Assembly (NCBI GenBank): GCA_036271855.1
Contig: DATAZV010000029.1
Location: 1-8,751 of the forward strand
From: JAQGMJ01 sp036271855
GTDB lineage: Bacteria > Pseudomonadota > Gammaproteobacteria > Burkholderiales > JAEUOS01
Reading direction: 5' to 3'
Length of the DNA stretch: 8,751 nucleotides
Shown: piece by piece, positions 1 through 7,019 of the stretch
How the letters are laid out: each line of letters opens with the position of its first letter
How positions within the stretch are numbered: position 1 is the stretch's first letter
The notes under the pieces: generated by a model
Databases searched by the model: none
What the model was told of the DNA's origin: nothing
What the model saw: the letters and a program-made list of their open reading frames with translations, nothing else
Made by a program: the position numbers and the translations under genes

Positions 1-2996
1 CTGGCCGCCACCGCACTGAAGTTGTTGGCCCCCGTCAGATTGATGTCGTTGTTGCTTCCCGTCGCTACGAAGTTCGAGTTGCCGCTGGCCGCGATGACGC
101 CGCTTTGGCTGATCCCGCCCGTCGCCGCGCTGACGTTCAGGTCGGTCGCCGTGACCGCGCCCAAGGTGATCGCGTTGCTGTCGACCAGAGTAACCGTAGC
201 GCCAGTCAGGTTGATCGTCCCGCTCATGGCATTGGCGGTTCTGTTCAAGCTGATATTGCTGGCGCCGGCGTTGGCGTTGACCGTCACCGTGCCGCTGGTG
301 TTGATGCTGCCCCCGGTCTGGCCTATGGTGCCGCCGGTGGCGCTGAGGTTGATCGCCGCGCCGCCCGAGCCCAGGGTGCCGCCGCTTTGGCTGATGCTCA
401 CACCGGTGAGGTTAACGGTGCTGCCGCTGACGTTGCCCGTCACCCCAAGGATGCCGCCGGAGGTGGCCGTCAGCACGCCCGTGCCGGCCACCGCACTCAG
501 GTTGAGGTCGCTGGTATCGGTCAGGGTGACGGTAGTGCCGCTGGTCACCGATACCGCGGTGAAGTCGTTGTTGGCGTTGCCCAGGATGATGGTATTGCCG
601 GCTCCACTGGCCTTGAGCGTGGTATTGCCCACCGCCACCACCTTGGCACCGGCGCTCTGGCTGATGCCGCCCGTGGCCGAACTGACATTCAAGGTGCCGG
701 TCGTGGTGCTGTCCCCGAGCACGATCGCGCCATTGTTGACCAGGGTGACGTTGCTGCCACTCAGGCTGATCGGGCCGCTGAGCGAGTTGTTACTGTCAAG
801 CGTCAGCACAGTGCCGTTCGAGTTGAAGGAGGAGGAGCCGGTGACATTGAGCGTGCTGGCGCCCGCCTGCGTGATGGTGCCGCCGGAGATCACATTCAGG
901 GCGTTGGCAGCGGTGATTCCTCCCAGGGTTGCGACTCCGGCATTGGCGCTGAGGTTGACGTTGTTGGCGTTCAGATTGCTGCTGGCGGCCATGGTGATGC
1001 TGTTGCCGGCCGTCAGGTTGATGTTGCCGAGGGTGGAAACCGCCACGCCCCCGGAGAGGGTGATGGAACCGGCCCCGGTCGTGTTGACGACGGGAGCGCT
1101 GGGGCTACCGCCATTCCAGCCGGCCATCATCACGATGTCACCGCCGCCGCCATTCGCTACGCTGGCATTGACATTGATGTCCTGATTGGCGAGCAGCGTT
1201 AGGCTATGGCTGCTGGTGTAGCTGTGCGCCGTCTGGATCGTGATGTTGCCGGCGGTGGGGCTCTGGCTACCGCTGGTGGTAATGACGACGTTGTTGTTCG
1301 TCAATTCACCGTCGATGGTCGTCCAGGAAAGCGTCGAGGCCCCGGTCGAGCCCCCGTACACGTCAGGCGTGCCGCCGTTGAAACTTGCGCCTTGGGCAGA
1401 ATCCGTTCCATTGTTGATGACCACGTCCGAGGGATCGAGCAGCAAGGTACCGGCGCTATAGCCTTCGCGCCGCGCAGCGGTACTGACGCGCCCGTTGAAA
1501 AACAGCACGCCCTTGCCAGACGTCTCGACGAAGCCGCCGTTGCCGTTGAGCGTGCCGCCCATTGCCGAGATGCTGCCGACGAAGTGGGTATCCTCCTCCG
1601 CCCAAACCACCACCTTGCCGCCATTGCCGGCGGCCGTGGCGTCGGCGTTGAGGTACACGCCAGAGTCTACATAGGTGTGCAGCGCGTTTTGCACCGCCGC
1701 GTTGGCGCCGTGCAAATCACCGCCGATCAAGATCGTGCCGCCGCCCTTTTCGCCGGAAGCGTCGATGCTGGCATTGCCGGTGAGGCTGACCGTCTCGCCC
1801 ATCACTTCGACCGTGCCGCCCGTCAAGGTGGGTGCGGGCGCCGCGGGCGCGGGGTCGGTGCTGACGGCGGGCTTGGCCGGCGCCGGCAGTGGCGTGGCGA
1901 TGACGAACACCGGCTGCGCCTGCCCGGCTTGCTGGCCATTGCCACTCGCGCTGCTGGTAACGGTGATGGTGTTTTGCGCGGCGATGTCGCTGGTATAGGT
2001 CGGCAGGCCGGAGACCAGCACCGGGGTGCTGGTGCCCTTGGCTTCGACCGTACCCGCAACGGTGGCAGTGCCGGTTTGCGCCTGGATGGTGATGTTGCCG
2101 CCGTTCGGACCGTTGGCCTCGGTGACGCTGCCGGCGGCCAGTTCGACGTTCTTTTTCGCGATGAAGACGATCTTGCCCTGGGCATTGACCTCGGCGGTGG
2201 TGGCCGAAACCAGGCCCTTCTGGTGAATGTTGCCGGCAAACATGCCGATGGTGCCGCCCTCGGCGACCAGCTTGCCCAGGTTTACCGCTTCGTTGTTGCT
2301 GGCGGTGATTTCCACCTGCAGGTTCGGGCTTTGCGGGTTGATGATCTCGACGCTCTTGCCCGCCGCCAGCAAAATCTGCCCGTTCGGCGAGTGGATCACG
2401 CCGCTGTTTTCGACGTCCTTGCCGATGAAATAGACGTAACCGCCGCTCTGGGTGACGATGGTGCCCTGGTTGACGACGTTGCCGCTGCCGGCACCGCCTT
2501 CGAACTTGAACTTGCCGGCCAGCAGGTCGGCGTTGCTGATGCCCAGCGCGCTGGCGACGAAAGCGGCGGCGTCGATGCGGGCGCCGGCGCCGATGGTGAC
2601 GCCGTTGGGGTTGATCAGGAAAATCCGGCCATTCGAATTCAGGTTGCCGAGGATCATCGACGGGCTGTTGCCGGTCACCCGGTTGAACACAGCCGAGGCG
2701 GCATTCTGCTGGATGAACTGCACCGTGGCGCCGCTGCCGATGGAAAAGCTCTGCCAGTTGATGATGGCGCCGTTACTGTTGGTAACGGTGAGCTTGTTGC
2801 CGTTTTGCTGGAAGCTGGCCGCGCCATTGACCACGCTGGCGCCGCCAGGCAGCGTTTGTGCCTGCAAAGCGGCTGGAGCCAGCGGCAACGCGAAAGCAGA
2901 AGCGACAACGAGGGTAAATGCGCGCGGTTTGAAACGTGCCAGCGGATGCCCACCCTGCCCACGTCCGGCACGTTCGTTGCGGAAATATTCAGTCAT
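1..2996 (-). CDS. Filamentous haemagglutinin-like two-partner secretion exoprotein (TpsA), N-terminal 998 codons, 3' end outside window
   Basis: This is the secreted partner of a two-partner system: a large adhesin-like beta-helical protein exported by Sec and then through its own TpsB pore. The minus frame is open from ATG 2996 to base 1. GAGG at 3006-3003, 6 nt upstream, supports this start; an in-frame ATG at 3053 lacks a clear ribosome site. Residues 1-46 form a long signal peptide (basic n-region, hydrophobic core about 27-43, likely cut ALQA|QT). Residues 47 to about 330 are the haemagglutination-activity/TPS domain, with NPNGV at 129-133. A Pro/Ala-rich stretch (about 367-390) follows, then a motif typical of such exoproteins: VVVWAEED (462-469), GGFVETSGK (487-495). 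The rest is Gly/Ser/Thr/Asn-rich degenerate beta-helix repeat. I saw no cysteine. The last residue is split at base 1. The ligand and C-terminal domain cannot be told from here. Confidence 0.93.
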   Translation of the reverse strand, partial: MTEYFRNERAGRGQGGHPLARFKPRAFTLVVASAFALPLAPAALQAQTLPGGASVVNGAASFQQNGNKLTVTNSNGAIINWQSFSIGSGATVQFIQQNAASAVFNRVTGNSPSMILGNLNSNGRIFLINPNGVTIGAGARIDAAAFVASALGISNADLLAGKFKFEGGAGSGNVVNQGTIVTQSGGYVYFIGKDVENSGVIHSPNGQILLAAGKSVEIINPQSPNLQVEITASNNEAVNLGKLVAEGGTIGMFAGNIHQKGLVSATTAEVNAQGKIVFIAKKNVELAAGSVTEANGPNGGNITIQAQTGTATVAGTVEAKGTSTPVLVSGLPTYTSDIAAQNTITVTSSASGNGQQAGQAQPVFVIATPLPAPAKPAVSTDPAPAAPAPTLTGGTVEVMGETVSLTGNASIDASGEKGGGTILIGGDLHGANAAVQNALHTYVDSGVYLNADATAAGNGGKVVVWAEEDTHFVGSISAMGGTLNGNGGFVETSGKGVLFFNGRVSTAARREGYSAGTLLLDPSDVVINNGTDSAQGASFNGGTPDVYGGSTGASTLSWTTIDGELTNNNVVITTSGSQSPTAGNITIQTAHSYTSSHSLTLLANQDINVNASVANGGGGDIVMMAGWNGGSPSAPVVNTTGAGSITLSGGVAVSTLGNINLTAGNSITMAASSNLNANNVNLSANAGVATLGGITAANALNVISGGTITQAGASTLNVTGSSSFNSNGTVLTLDSNNSLSGPISLSGSNVTLVNNGAIVLGDSTTTGTLNVSSATGGISQSAGAKVVAVGNTTLKASGAGNTIILGNANNDFTAVSVTSGTTVTLTDTSDLNLSAVAGTGVLTATSGGILGVTGNVSGSTVNLTGVSISQSGGTLGSGGAAINLSATGGTIGQTGGSINTSGTVTVNANAGASNISLNRTANAMSGTINLTGATVTLVDSNAITLGAVTATDLNVSAATGGISQSGVIAASGNSNFVATGSNNDINLTGANNFSAVAA

Positions 2997-3235
2997 CGCC
3001 AGCCTCGCCTTTTCCCTAGCGATGCGCGTCACCTGGTTGTCCGGCGCGCGCATCGGCGCCCGCGTCTGTGCAGGCGCACAAATATGCCATCTTGCCCTTT
3101 ATAGGGCATCCCTCGGATATTAACCGAAGGCCCCTGCCGGAAAGCATGACATTTCGCAAATTTTGGTTAATAAACAGCGACAAAACGACACACAACCCTT
3201 CCCAGGGCCGGCGCCGCCGAAAGCGTAGAAATTAC
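2997..3235 (-). promoter_or_regulatory. Upstream region of the TpsA gene, with two inverted repeats
   Basis: This 239-bp gap separates the regulator stop from the TpsA start and is long enough to hold a separate promoter. Bases 3147-3175 are AT-rich, unlike the neighbouring genes. An 8-bp inverted repeat, TATTAACC at 3118-3125 and GGTTAATA at 3165-3172, has arms 39 nt apart. A compact dyad, TGCCCT at 3093-3098 and AGGGCA at 3103-3108 with a 4-nt TTAT spacer, contains TATAAA on the minus strand, which resembles a -10 box. I could not pair it with a good -35 box. I found no clear TGTGA-N6-TCACA Crp site and no convincing terminator. That this region controls TpsA is inference. Confidence 0.4.
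3093..3108. repeat. Perfect 6-bp dyad around a TATAAA-like element
   Basis: TGCCCT (3093-3098) and AGGGCA (3103-3108) are exact inverted repeats with a 4-nt spacer, about 97 bp upstream of the TpsA start codon. It could be an operator overlapping a -10 element or a short hairpin in the leader. No U-tract follows on either strand, so it is not a good intrinsic terminator. Confidence 0.4.
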
Positions 3236-3910
3236 TCAGAGTTTGGAGGACAGCCGCTCACGCAGAATTATGACGCCGTCATCCATCACTTCGATGTAAC
3301 CCTCGGTCTCCAGGTCCTTCATCACCCGGCTGACCATTTCGCGCGAAGCGCCGATCATTTTGGCGATATCCTGGCGCGGCAGCTTGTTTTTGATCATTTT
3401 GCGGCCGCCGACATCGGTGGAGAACTCCAGCAGCACCCGCGCCACCCGGCCGTAGACGTCGAGCAAGGCCAGGCTTTCGATCTTGCGGTCGGCCTCGCGC
3501 AGGCGCTTGACCAGGCCGCGCATGATCACCAGCGCCATGTCGTAGTTGTCCTTCAGCAAGGCGTTGAAATCGTCCTTGGTGACGGAGAGGAATTCCGAAG
3601 GCTCGATGGTCACCACCGAGGCGGCGCGCGGCGCGTCATCCAGCAGGCCCATTTCGCCGAAAAAATCACCCGGCCCGAGCACATTGAGGATCACCTCCTT
3701 GCCCTCTTCATCGGCCATCTGCACCTTGGTGCGCCCGGCCAACACGATGAACAGGCTGTCGGTCGGATCGCCCGCCTTCAGGATGGTGCGATTCTTCGCC
3801 GCCGATTTGCGCGACATCACGCTCGCCAGCGCCGACAGCTGCGTATCGTTCAATACCGCGAATAGCGGGACATTGCGCAGAATGCCTACGTGAATCGGCG
3901 GCTGGGCCAT
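3236..3910 (-). CDS. Crp/Fnr-family transcriptional regulator
   Basis: This is a 224-residue transcription factor with the normal Crp length and layout. The effector-binding beta-barrel domain spans about 12-125. It carries the phosphate-binding-cassette pattern GEMGLL (85-90) followed by APRAAS (93-98), so the ligand Arg is kept (R95) but the usual Ser/Thr after it is Ala. A dimer helix (about 125-160) leads into a winged helix-turn-helix. Its recognition segment, ASREMVSRVMKDLE (188-201), keeps the Crp-type R-E-x3-R residues (R190, E191, R195). There is no cysteine, so an Fnr-type iron-sulfur cluster is excluded. The start is well supported by AAGGAG at 3922-3917. It lies 42 bp after the TpsB gene and just before TpsA, so it is probably co-transcribed with TpsB and may control the locus. 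The effector could be cAMP, c-di-GMP or something else; sequence alone does not decide. Confidence 0.93.
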   Translation of the reverse strand: MAQPPIHVGILRNVPLFAVLNDTQLSALASVMSRKSAAKNRTILKAGDPTDSLFIVLAGRTKVQMADEEGKEVILNVLGPGDFFGEMGLLDDAPRAASVVTIEPSEFLSVTKDDFNALLKDNYDMALVIMRGLVKRLREADRKIESLALLDVYGRVARVLLEFSTDVGGRKMIKNKLPRQDIAKMIGASREMVSRVMKDLETEGYIEVMDDGVIILRERLSSKL

Positions 3911-3916
3911 AACTTT

Positions 3917-3922
3917 CTCCTT
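3917..3922 (-). promoter_or_regulatory. Ribosome binding site of the Crp/Fnr regulator
   Basis: AAGGAG on the minus strand lies 6 nt before ATG 3910, a near-ideal Shine-Dalgarno. It fixes the start of the regulator. It is much stronger than the sites before trxB or the TpsB gene, which show none. Confidence 0.75.
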
Positions 3923-3952
3923 GCGATACTGCAGCGGCGAATGACCGCCAGT

Positions 3953-5851
3953 CTAGAACAGATAAATCACGGCGCCGTGAAAGCGGAACTGCTTGAGCGT
4001 AGTCGGCGTCGGGGTGGCCGTGCCGTTGGTACTGTCGCCGCCGGTGTTGCTCGGCAGGGTGGCGAGGGCGGCATCAAGCCGGACGCTGAGGTTGTTGTCG
4101 TGGGTGAAACGCAGCCCCAGGCCGGCACCGCTGGCGGTGGTACGGGCCGTATCGTTGAGCAAAGGCTGGTTGCGCACCACGTGGCCGGTGTCGTAAAACG
4201 CCAGGAAGCGCAGTTTGTTGGTATTTTCCAGCTTGAAAAACGAGGCGATCTCGGGCGTATAGATCTCGAAATTGGCAAAGGTGCCGTAGTCGTTGGCGTA
4301 CTGGCGTTCGGAGAACCCGCGCACGCTGTACGCGCCGCCGATACCAAATTGTTCACCTGCCACCAGCCGGTCGCGGGTGTACTGGCCGGCCACATTGATG
4401 CGCCCCTGCCAGTCCCCGGCAAAAGAACGCAAATAGGTCACGCCATAGCGCCACAGCGAATAGGCAGGGCGGCCTCCCGGCCGGGAGGCATCGAAGGCGG
4501 CACTGTCGCCGTCGCTGCCGCCAGGGATGTTCTGGTTGTAGCTCAGGAAACCGTTGAGTTCGTCGTTCTGCCCGCGATGGGTCGCGGCATAGGTGAGGCT
4601 CATCGGGTGGATCGTGATGTCCGGTACGATCTGCAGCCCGCCGTTGACCGGAGTAACGTTGTTTTCGTAAGCGCGGTAGTCCCAGGCCCATACCACCTTC
4701 TGCTCGACCCCACCCCACTTCGGCAGATTGTGCGTGTAACGCAGGCCCGCCACCTTGCCGCGGCCGGAAACGTTGAAAATATTCTGCACCACCCCCGAAT
4801 TGACGTTCGAATAGCCGGCGGTGAAATCCATCGAATCACCGAGGCCGTAGATCGGAATATGGTATTGCATGCCGAAGATGGCGACGTCGCGGCTATAGCC
4901 CTGGAAATGGCCCCGCTCGTCCGGCGAAGTGATCGCCTGCGCGGAGAACACATGATCGCGGCCGAACACGTTGGAACTCTGCATGCCCATGCCGACGCGG
5001 TACGAGCCGGAACCGCCGGCACCGGTGTTGTCGAGCGAGACACTGAAACGCGTCACTTTTTCCTCGGCCACCCGCACCACGGCATCGACATCGCCCTCGT
5101 TGCTGCCGGCGCGCAGCAGCACCGTGGTTCCCTTGGCGACGTTCTCGTTGGCCAGGCGCAGGTCGGAGGCGATGCGGTTGCTGTTGGGCGCCGTGCCTTC
5201 CTTGAGCGCCGGCAGGCTGCGGCGGATGTTGGCTTCGCTGAAGGCCTTGTTGCCCTCGACGGTGACCTTGGCCAGTTTGGGCTCGACCACCTTGAACTTG
5301 ACCATTCCCTGCTCAAGTTCCTGCTCCGGCAGCAGCACCTGCACCGAGCCATAGCCTTGATCAAGAAACAGTTTTTCCAGGACTTCAAGAGCCTTCTGCA
5401 CGTCGCCGAAATCGCGTCCGGGCCCGGTATAGGGCTTGAGCGCCGCATCAATCTGCGCCGGAGTCAGCAGGGTGACGTCCTCAACCTCGAACTTGCGGAT
5501 TTCAAACTTCGGGCCGCCCTGCGCGGGTGCGGCCGGCGCCGCCGGCGCCGCGGGTTTGGCCTCTTCAATCTTCGGGGTGGCCGAAACCGGCGGCACAGCG
5601 GCACCACCGGCGGCCGGCGCCTGTGCAATCAGGACGCCCTTCTCCGCTCCCATCTGCAGATCGGAAAAACCGGCGCTTTGCTCATCAAATGCCAGCGCGG
5701 AAGCGGCTTGCAGAACCGCGCTTAGTGCGAGCGCCAACCCGGGCAGGCGACGCAACCGCAAACGCGACGGCGAGCGGGGCGATAGGGGCAAGGTGTCGTC
5801 GGTATGATCCGTGTCTGACCGGTACTTGAAATGCACGGACGATTGCCCCAT
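3953..5851 (-). CDS. TpsB outer-membrane transporter (ShlB/FhaC/HecB family)
   Basis: This is the outer-membrane pore that secretes the TpsA partner encoded downstream. Residue numbers count from an upstream in-frame TTG (5863); ATG 5851 is residue 5 and is preferred as the only ATG nearby. Neither start has a clear ribosome site. A basic run (31-40) and hydrophobic core (41-54) form the signal peptide, likely cut ALA|FDE near 58. A helix/linker follows, then a Pro/Ala-rich segment (104-115). Two POTRA domains lie at about 119-193 and 196-268. The beta-barrel runs from about 270 to 636. It includes the family's conserved loop motif VRGF (514-517, in the context GIGGAYSVRGFSE) and ends in YLF, the terminal aromatic residue usual for outer-membrane barrels. 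At 632-636 residues it is somewhat long for the family because of the N-terminal extension and linker. It is the first gene of the TpsB-regulator-TpsA cluster and is divergent from trxB. Confidence 0.93.
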   Translation of the reverse strand: MGQSSVHFKYRSDTDHTDDTLPLSPRSPSRLRLRRLPGLALALSAVLQAASALAFDEQSAGFSDLQMGAEKGVLIAQAPAAGGAAVPPVSATPKIEEAKPAAPAAPAAPAQGGPKFEIRKFEVEDVTLLTPAQIDAALKPYTGPGRDFGDVQKALEVLEKLFLDQGYGSVQVLLPEQELEQGMVKFKVVEPKLAKVTVEGNKAFSEANIRRSLPALKEGTAPNSNRIASDLRLANENVAKGTTVLLRAGSNEGDVDAVVRVAEEKVTRFSVSLDNTGAGGSGSYRVGMGMQSSNVFGRDHVFSAQAITSPDERGHFQGYSRDVAIFGMQYHIPIYGLGDSMDFTAGYSNVNSGVVQNIFNVSGRGKVAGLRYTHNLPKWGGVEQKVVWAWDYRAYENNVTPVNGGLQIVPDITIHPMSLTYAATHRGQNDELNGFLSYNQNIPGGSDGDSAAFDASRPGGRPAYSLWRYGVTYLRSFAGDWQGRINVAGQYTRDRLVAGEQFGIGGAYSVRGFSERQYANDYGTFANFEIYTPEIASFFKLENTNKLRFLAFYDTGHVVRNQPLLNDTARTTASGAGLGLRFTHDNNLSVRLDAALATLPSNTGGDSTNGTATPTPTTLKQFRFHGAVIYLF

Positions 5852-5863
5852 TGAAAATATCAA

Positions 5864-6017
5864 TTGTCAGCGTGACGTGAGCGGTGCCGGGCTATGGGAT
5901 AATCAGTCACCAGCGCTCCACTCGCCTGGCGAATCGCGTCGCAACCCATAGTTTCAGCACGCTTTTCCCCCTAAACGAGCGAAGTATAGCGCCAAATCAC
6001 GTTTTGACCTATCCCCA
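5864..6017. promoter_or_regulatory. Divergent intergenic region between the TpsB gene and trxB
   Basis: Both blocks must be transcribed outward from here unless internal promoters exist. On the plus strand, GATAAT at 5898-5903 is a plausible -10 box for trxB, but no good -35 lies 16-18 bp upstream. On the minus strand, TATACT at 5988-5983 is a plausible -10 for the TpsB gene, also without a good -35; it would leave a leader of over 110 nt. An imperfectly spaced dyad, ATTGA-N5-TCAAT (5850-5864), overlaps the candidate TpsB start codons. These are visual matches only. Confidence 0.35.
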
Positions 6018-6977
6018 ATGACGCAATCCAAACACGCCCGAGTTCTTATCCTGGGCTCCGGCCCGGCCGGCTATTCCGCCGCGGTCTACGCCGCCCGCGC
6101 CAATCTCAAGCCAGTGCTGATCACCGGCCTGGAACAGGGCGGCCAACTGATGACCACCACCGACGTGGACAACTGGCCGGCCGACGCCATGGGCGTGCAG
6201 GGGCCGGAACTGATGGAACGCTTTCGCCAGCACGCCGAGCGCTTCGGCACCGAGATGCTGTTCGATCATATCCATACCGTCGACCTGAAGCAAAAACCCT
6301 TTACCCTGACCGGTGATTCGGGCACCTACACCTGCGACGCCCTGATCATCGCCACCGGGGCCTCGGCCATGTACCTCGGCCTGGCGTCGGAAAGCGCGTT
6401 TATGGGCCGCGGTGTTTCCGGTTGTGCCACCTGCGACGGCTTTTTCTACAAAAACCAGGCGGTTTGCGTAGTCGGCGGCGGCAATACGGCAGTGGAAGAG
6501 GCCCTTTACCTTTCCAATATCGCCAACAAAGTGACGGTAATCCACCGCCGCGACAAGTTCCGCGCCGAGGCCATCCTGATCGACAAGCTGCTGGCCAAGG
6601 AGGCCGAGGGCCGCGTCGCCATCAAATGGGACCATACCCTGGACCAGGTGCTGGGCGACGACAAGGGCGTGACCGGGGTACGCATCAAGTCCACCAAGAG
6701 CGGCAAGACCGAGGATTTGTCGGTGCACGGCTGCTTTGTCGCTATCGGCCACAAGCCGAATACGCAGATTTTCGCCGGCCAGGTGGAGATGGACGACACC
6801 GGCTATATCAAGACCCGCACCGGCCGCGAAGGCATGGCGACCATGACCAGCATCCCGGGCGTGTTCGCCGCCGGCGACGTTCAGGACCACGTCTATCGCC
6901 AGGCCGTCACCAGCGCCGGCAGCGGCTGCATGGCAGCCCTGGACGCACAGCGTTACCTGGAAAGCCAGGGCGCCTGA
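6018..6977 (+). CDS. trxB: Thioredoxin reductase (NADPH)
   Basis: This cytoplasmic FAD flavoenzyme moves electrons from NADPH to thioredoxin, supporting ribonucleotide reductase and disulfide repair. The 319 residues match the usual low-molecular-weight bacterial length. Landmarks run in the expected order: FAD-binding GSGPAG (13-18); redox-active CATC (C136 and C139); NADPH-binding GGGNTA (153-158); HRRD (176-179), the basic patch that recognises the NADPH 2'-phosphate; and the second FAD site GVFAAGDV (281-288). All key residues are present, so it should be active. ATG 6018 begins a few residues before the first beta strand, as expected, although no strong Shine-Dalgarno precedes it. It opens the plus-strand block and is followed after 42 bp by the Smr-domain gene. 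Confidence 0.97.
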   Translation: MTQSKHARVLILGSGPAGYSAAVYAARANLKPVLITGLEQGGQLMTTTDVDNWPADAMGVQGPELMERFRQHAERFGTEMLFDHIHTVDLKQKPFTLTGDSGTYTCDALIIATGASAMYLGLASESAFMGRGVSGCATCDGFFYKNQAVCVVGGGNTAVEEALYLSNIANKVTVIHRRDKFRAEAILIDKLLAKEAEGRVAIKWDHTLDQVLGDDKGVTGVRIKSTKSGKTEDLSVHGCFVAIGHKPNTQIFAGQVEMDDTGYIKTRTGREGMATMTSIPGVFAAGDVQDHVYRQAVTSAGSGCMAALDAQRYLESQGA

Positions 6978-7019
6978 GGCTGCGCCGGGAATCCGGGTCA
7001 GCAAGGCAAGGCTGCGCCG
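6977..7019 (+). repeat. 11-bp direct repeat bounding the trxB-Smr gap
   Basis: AGGCTGCGCCG occurs at 6977-6987, starting on the last base of the trxB stop, and again at 7009-7019, ending just before the next ATG. The copies are 32 bp apart and bracket the intergenic gap. It may be a small tandem duplication or chance in GC-rich DNA. There is no sign of a terminator between them. Confidence 0.45.

Noticed and set aside
105..3104. Long plus-strand open frames (365 and 632 codons) across the TpsA region
   Set aside because: They are antisense to a continuous 998-codon frame with a signal peptide, TPS domain and NPNG motif. Their compositions (rich in Arg, Asp, Gly, Ala, Val, His) are typical mirror frames of GC-rich genes, with no recognisable domain.
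3185..3230. GC-rich inverted repeat after the regulator gene as a terminator
   Set aside because: CCCT/AGGG arms are only 4 bp and no U-tract follows in the minus-strand direction.
3236..3910. Assignment of the regulator as Fnr or as cAMP-Crp proper
   Set aside because: There is no cysteine for an iron-sulfur cluster, and the ligand pocket differs from Crp at the Ser position. Only the family level is supportable.
3890..5725. 611-codon plus-strand open frame opposite the TpsB gene
   Set aside because: The minus strand encodes clear POTRA and beta-barrel sequence with VRGF and a terminal Phe. The plus frame shows no family motif and begins inside the regulator gene.
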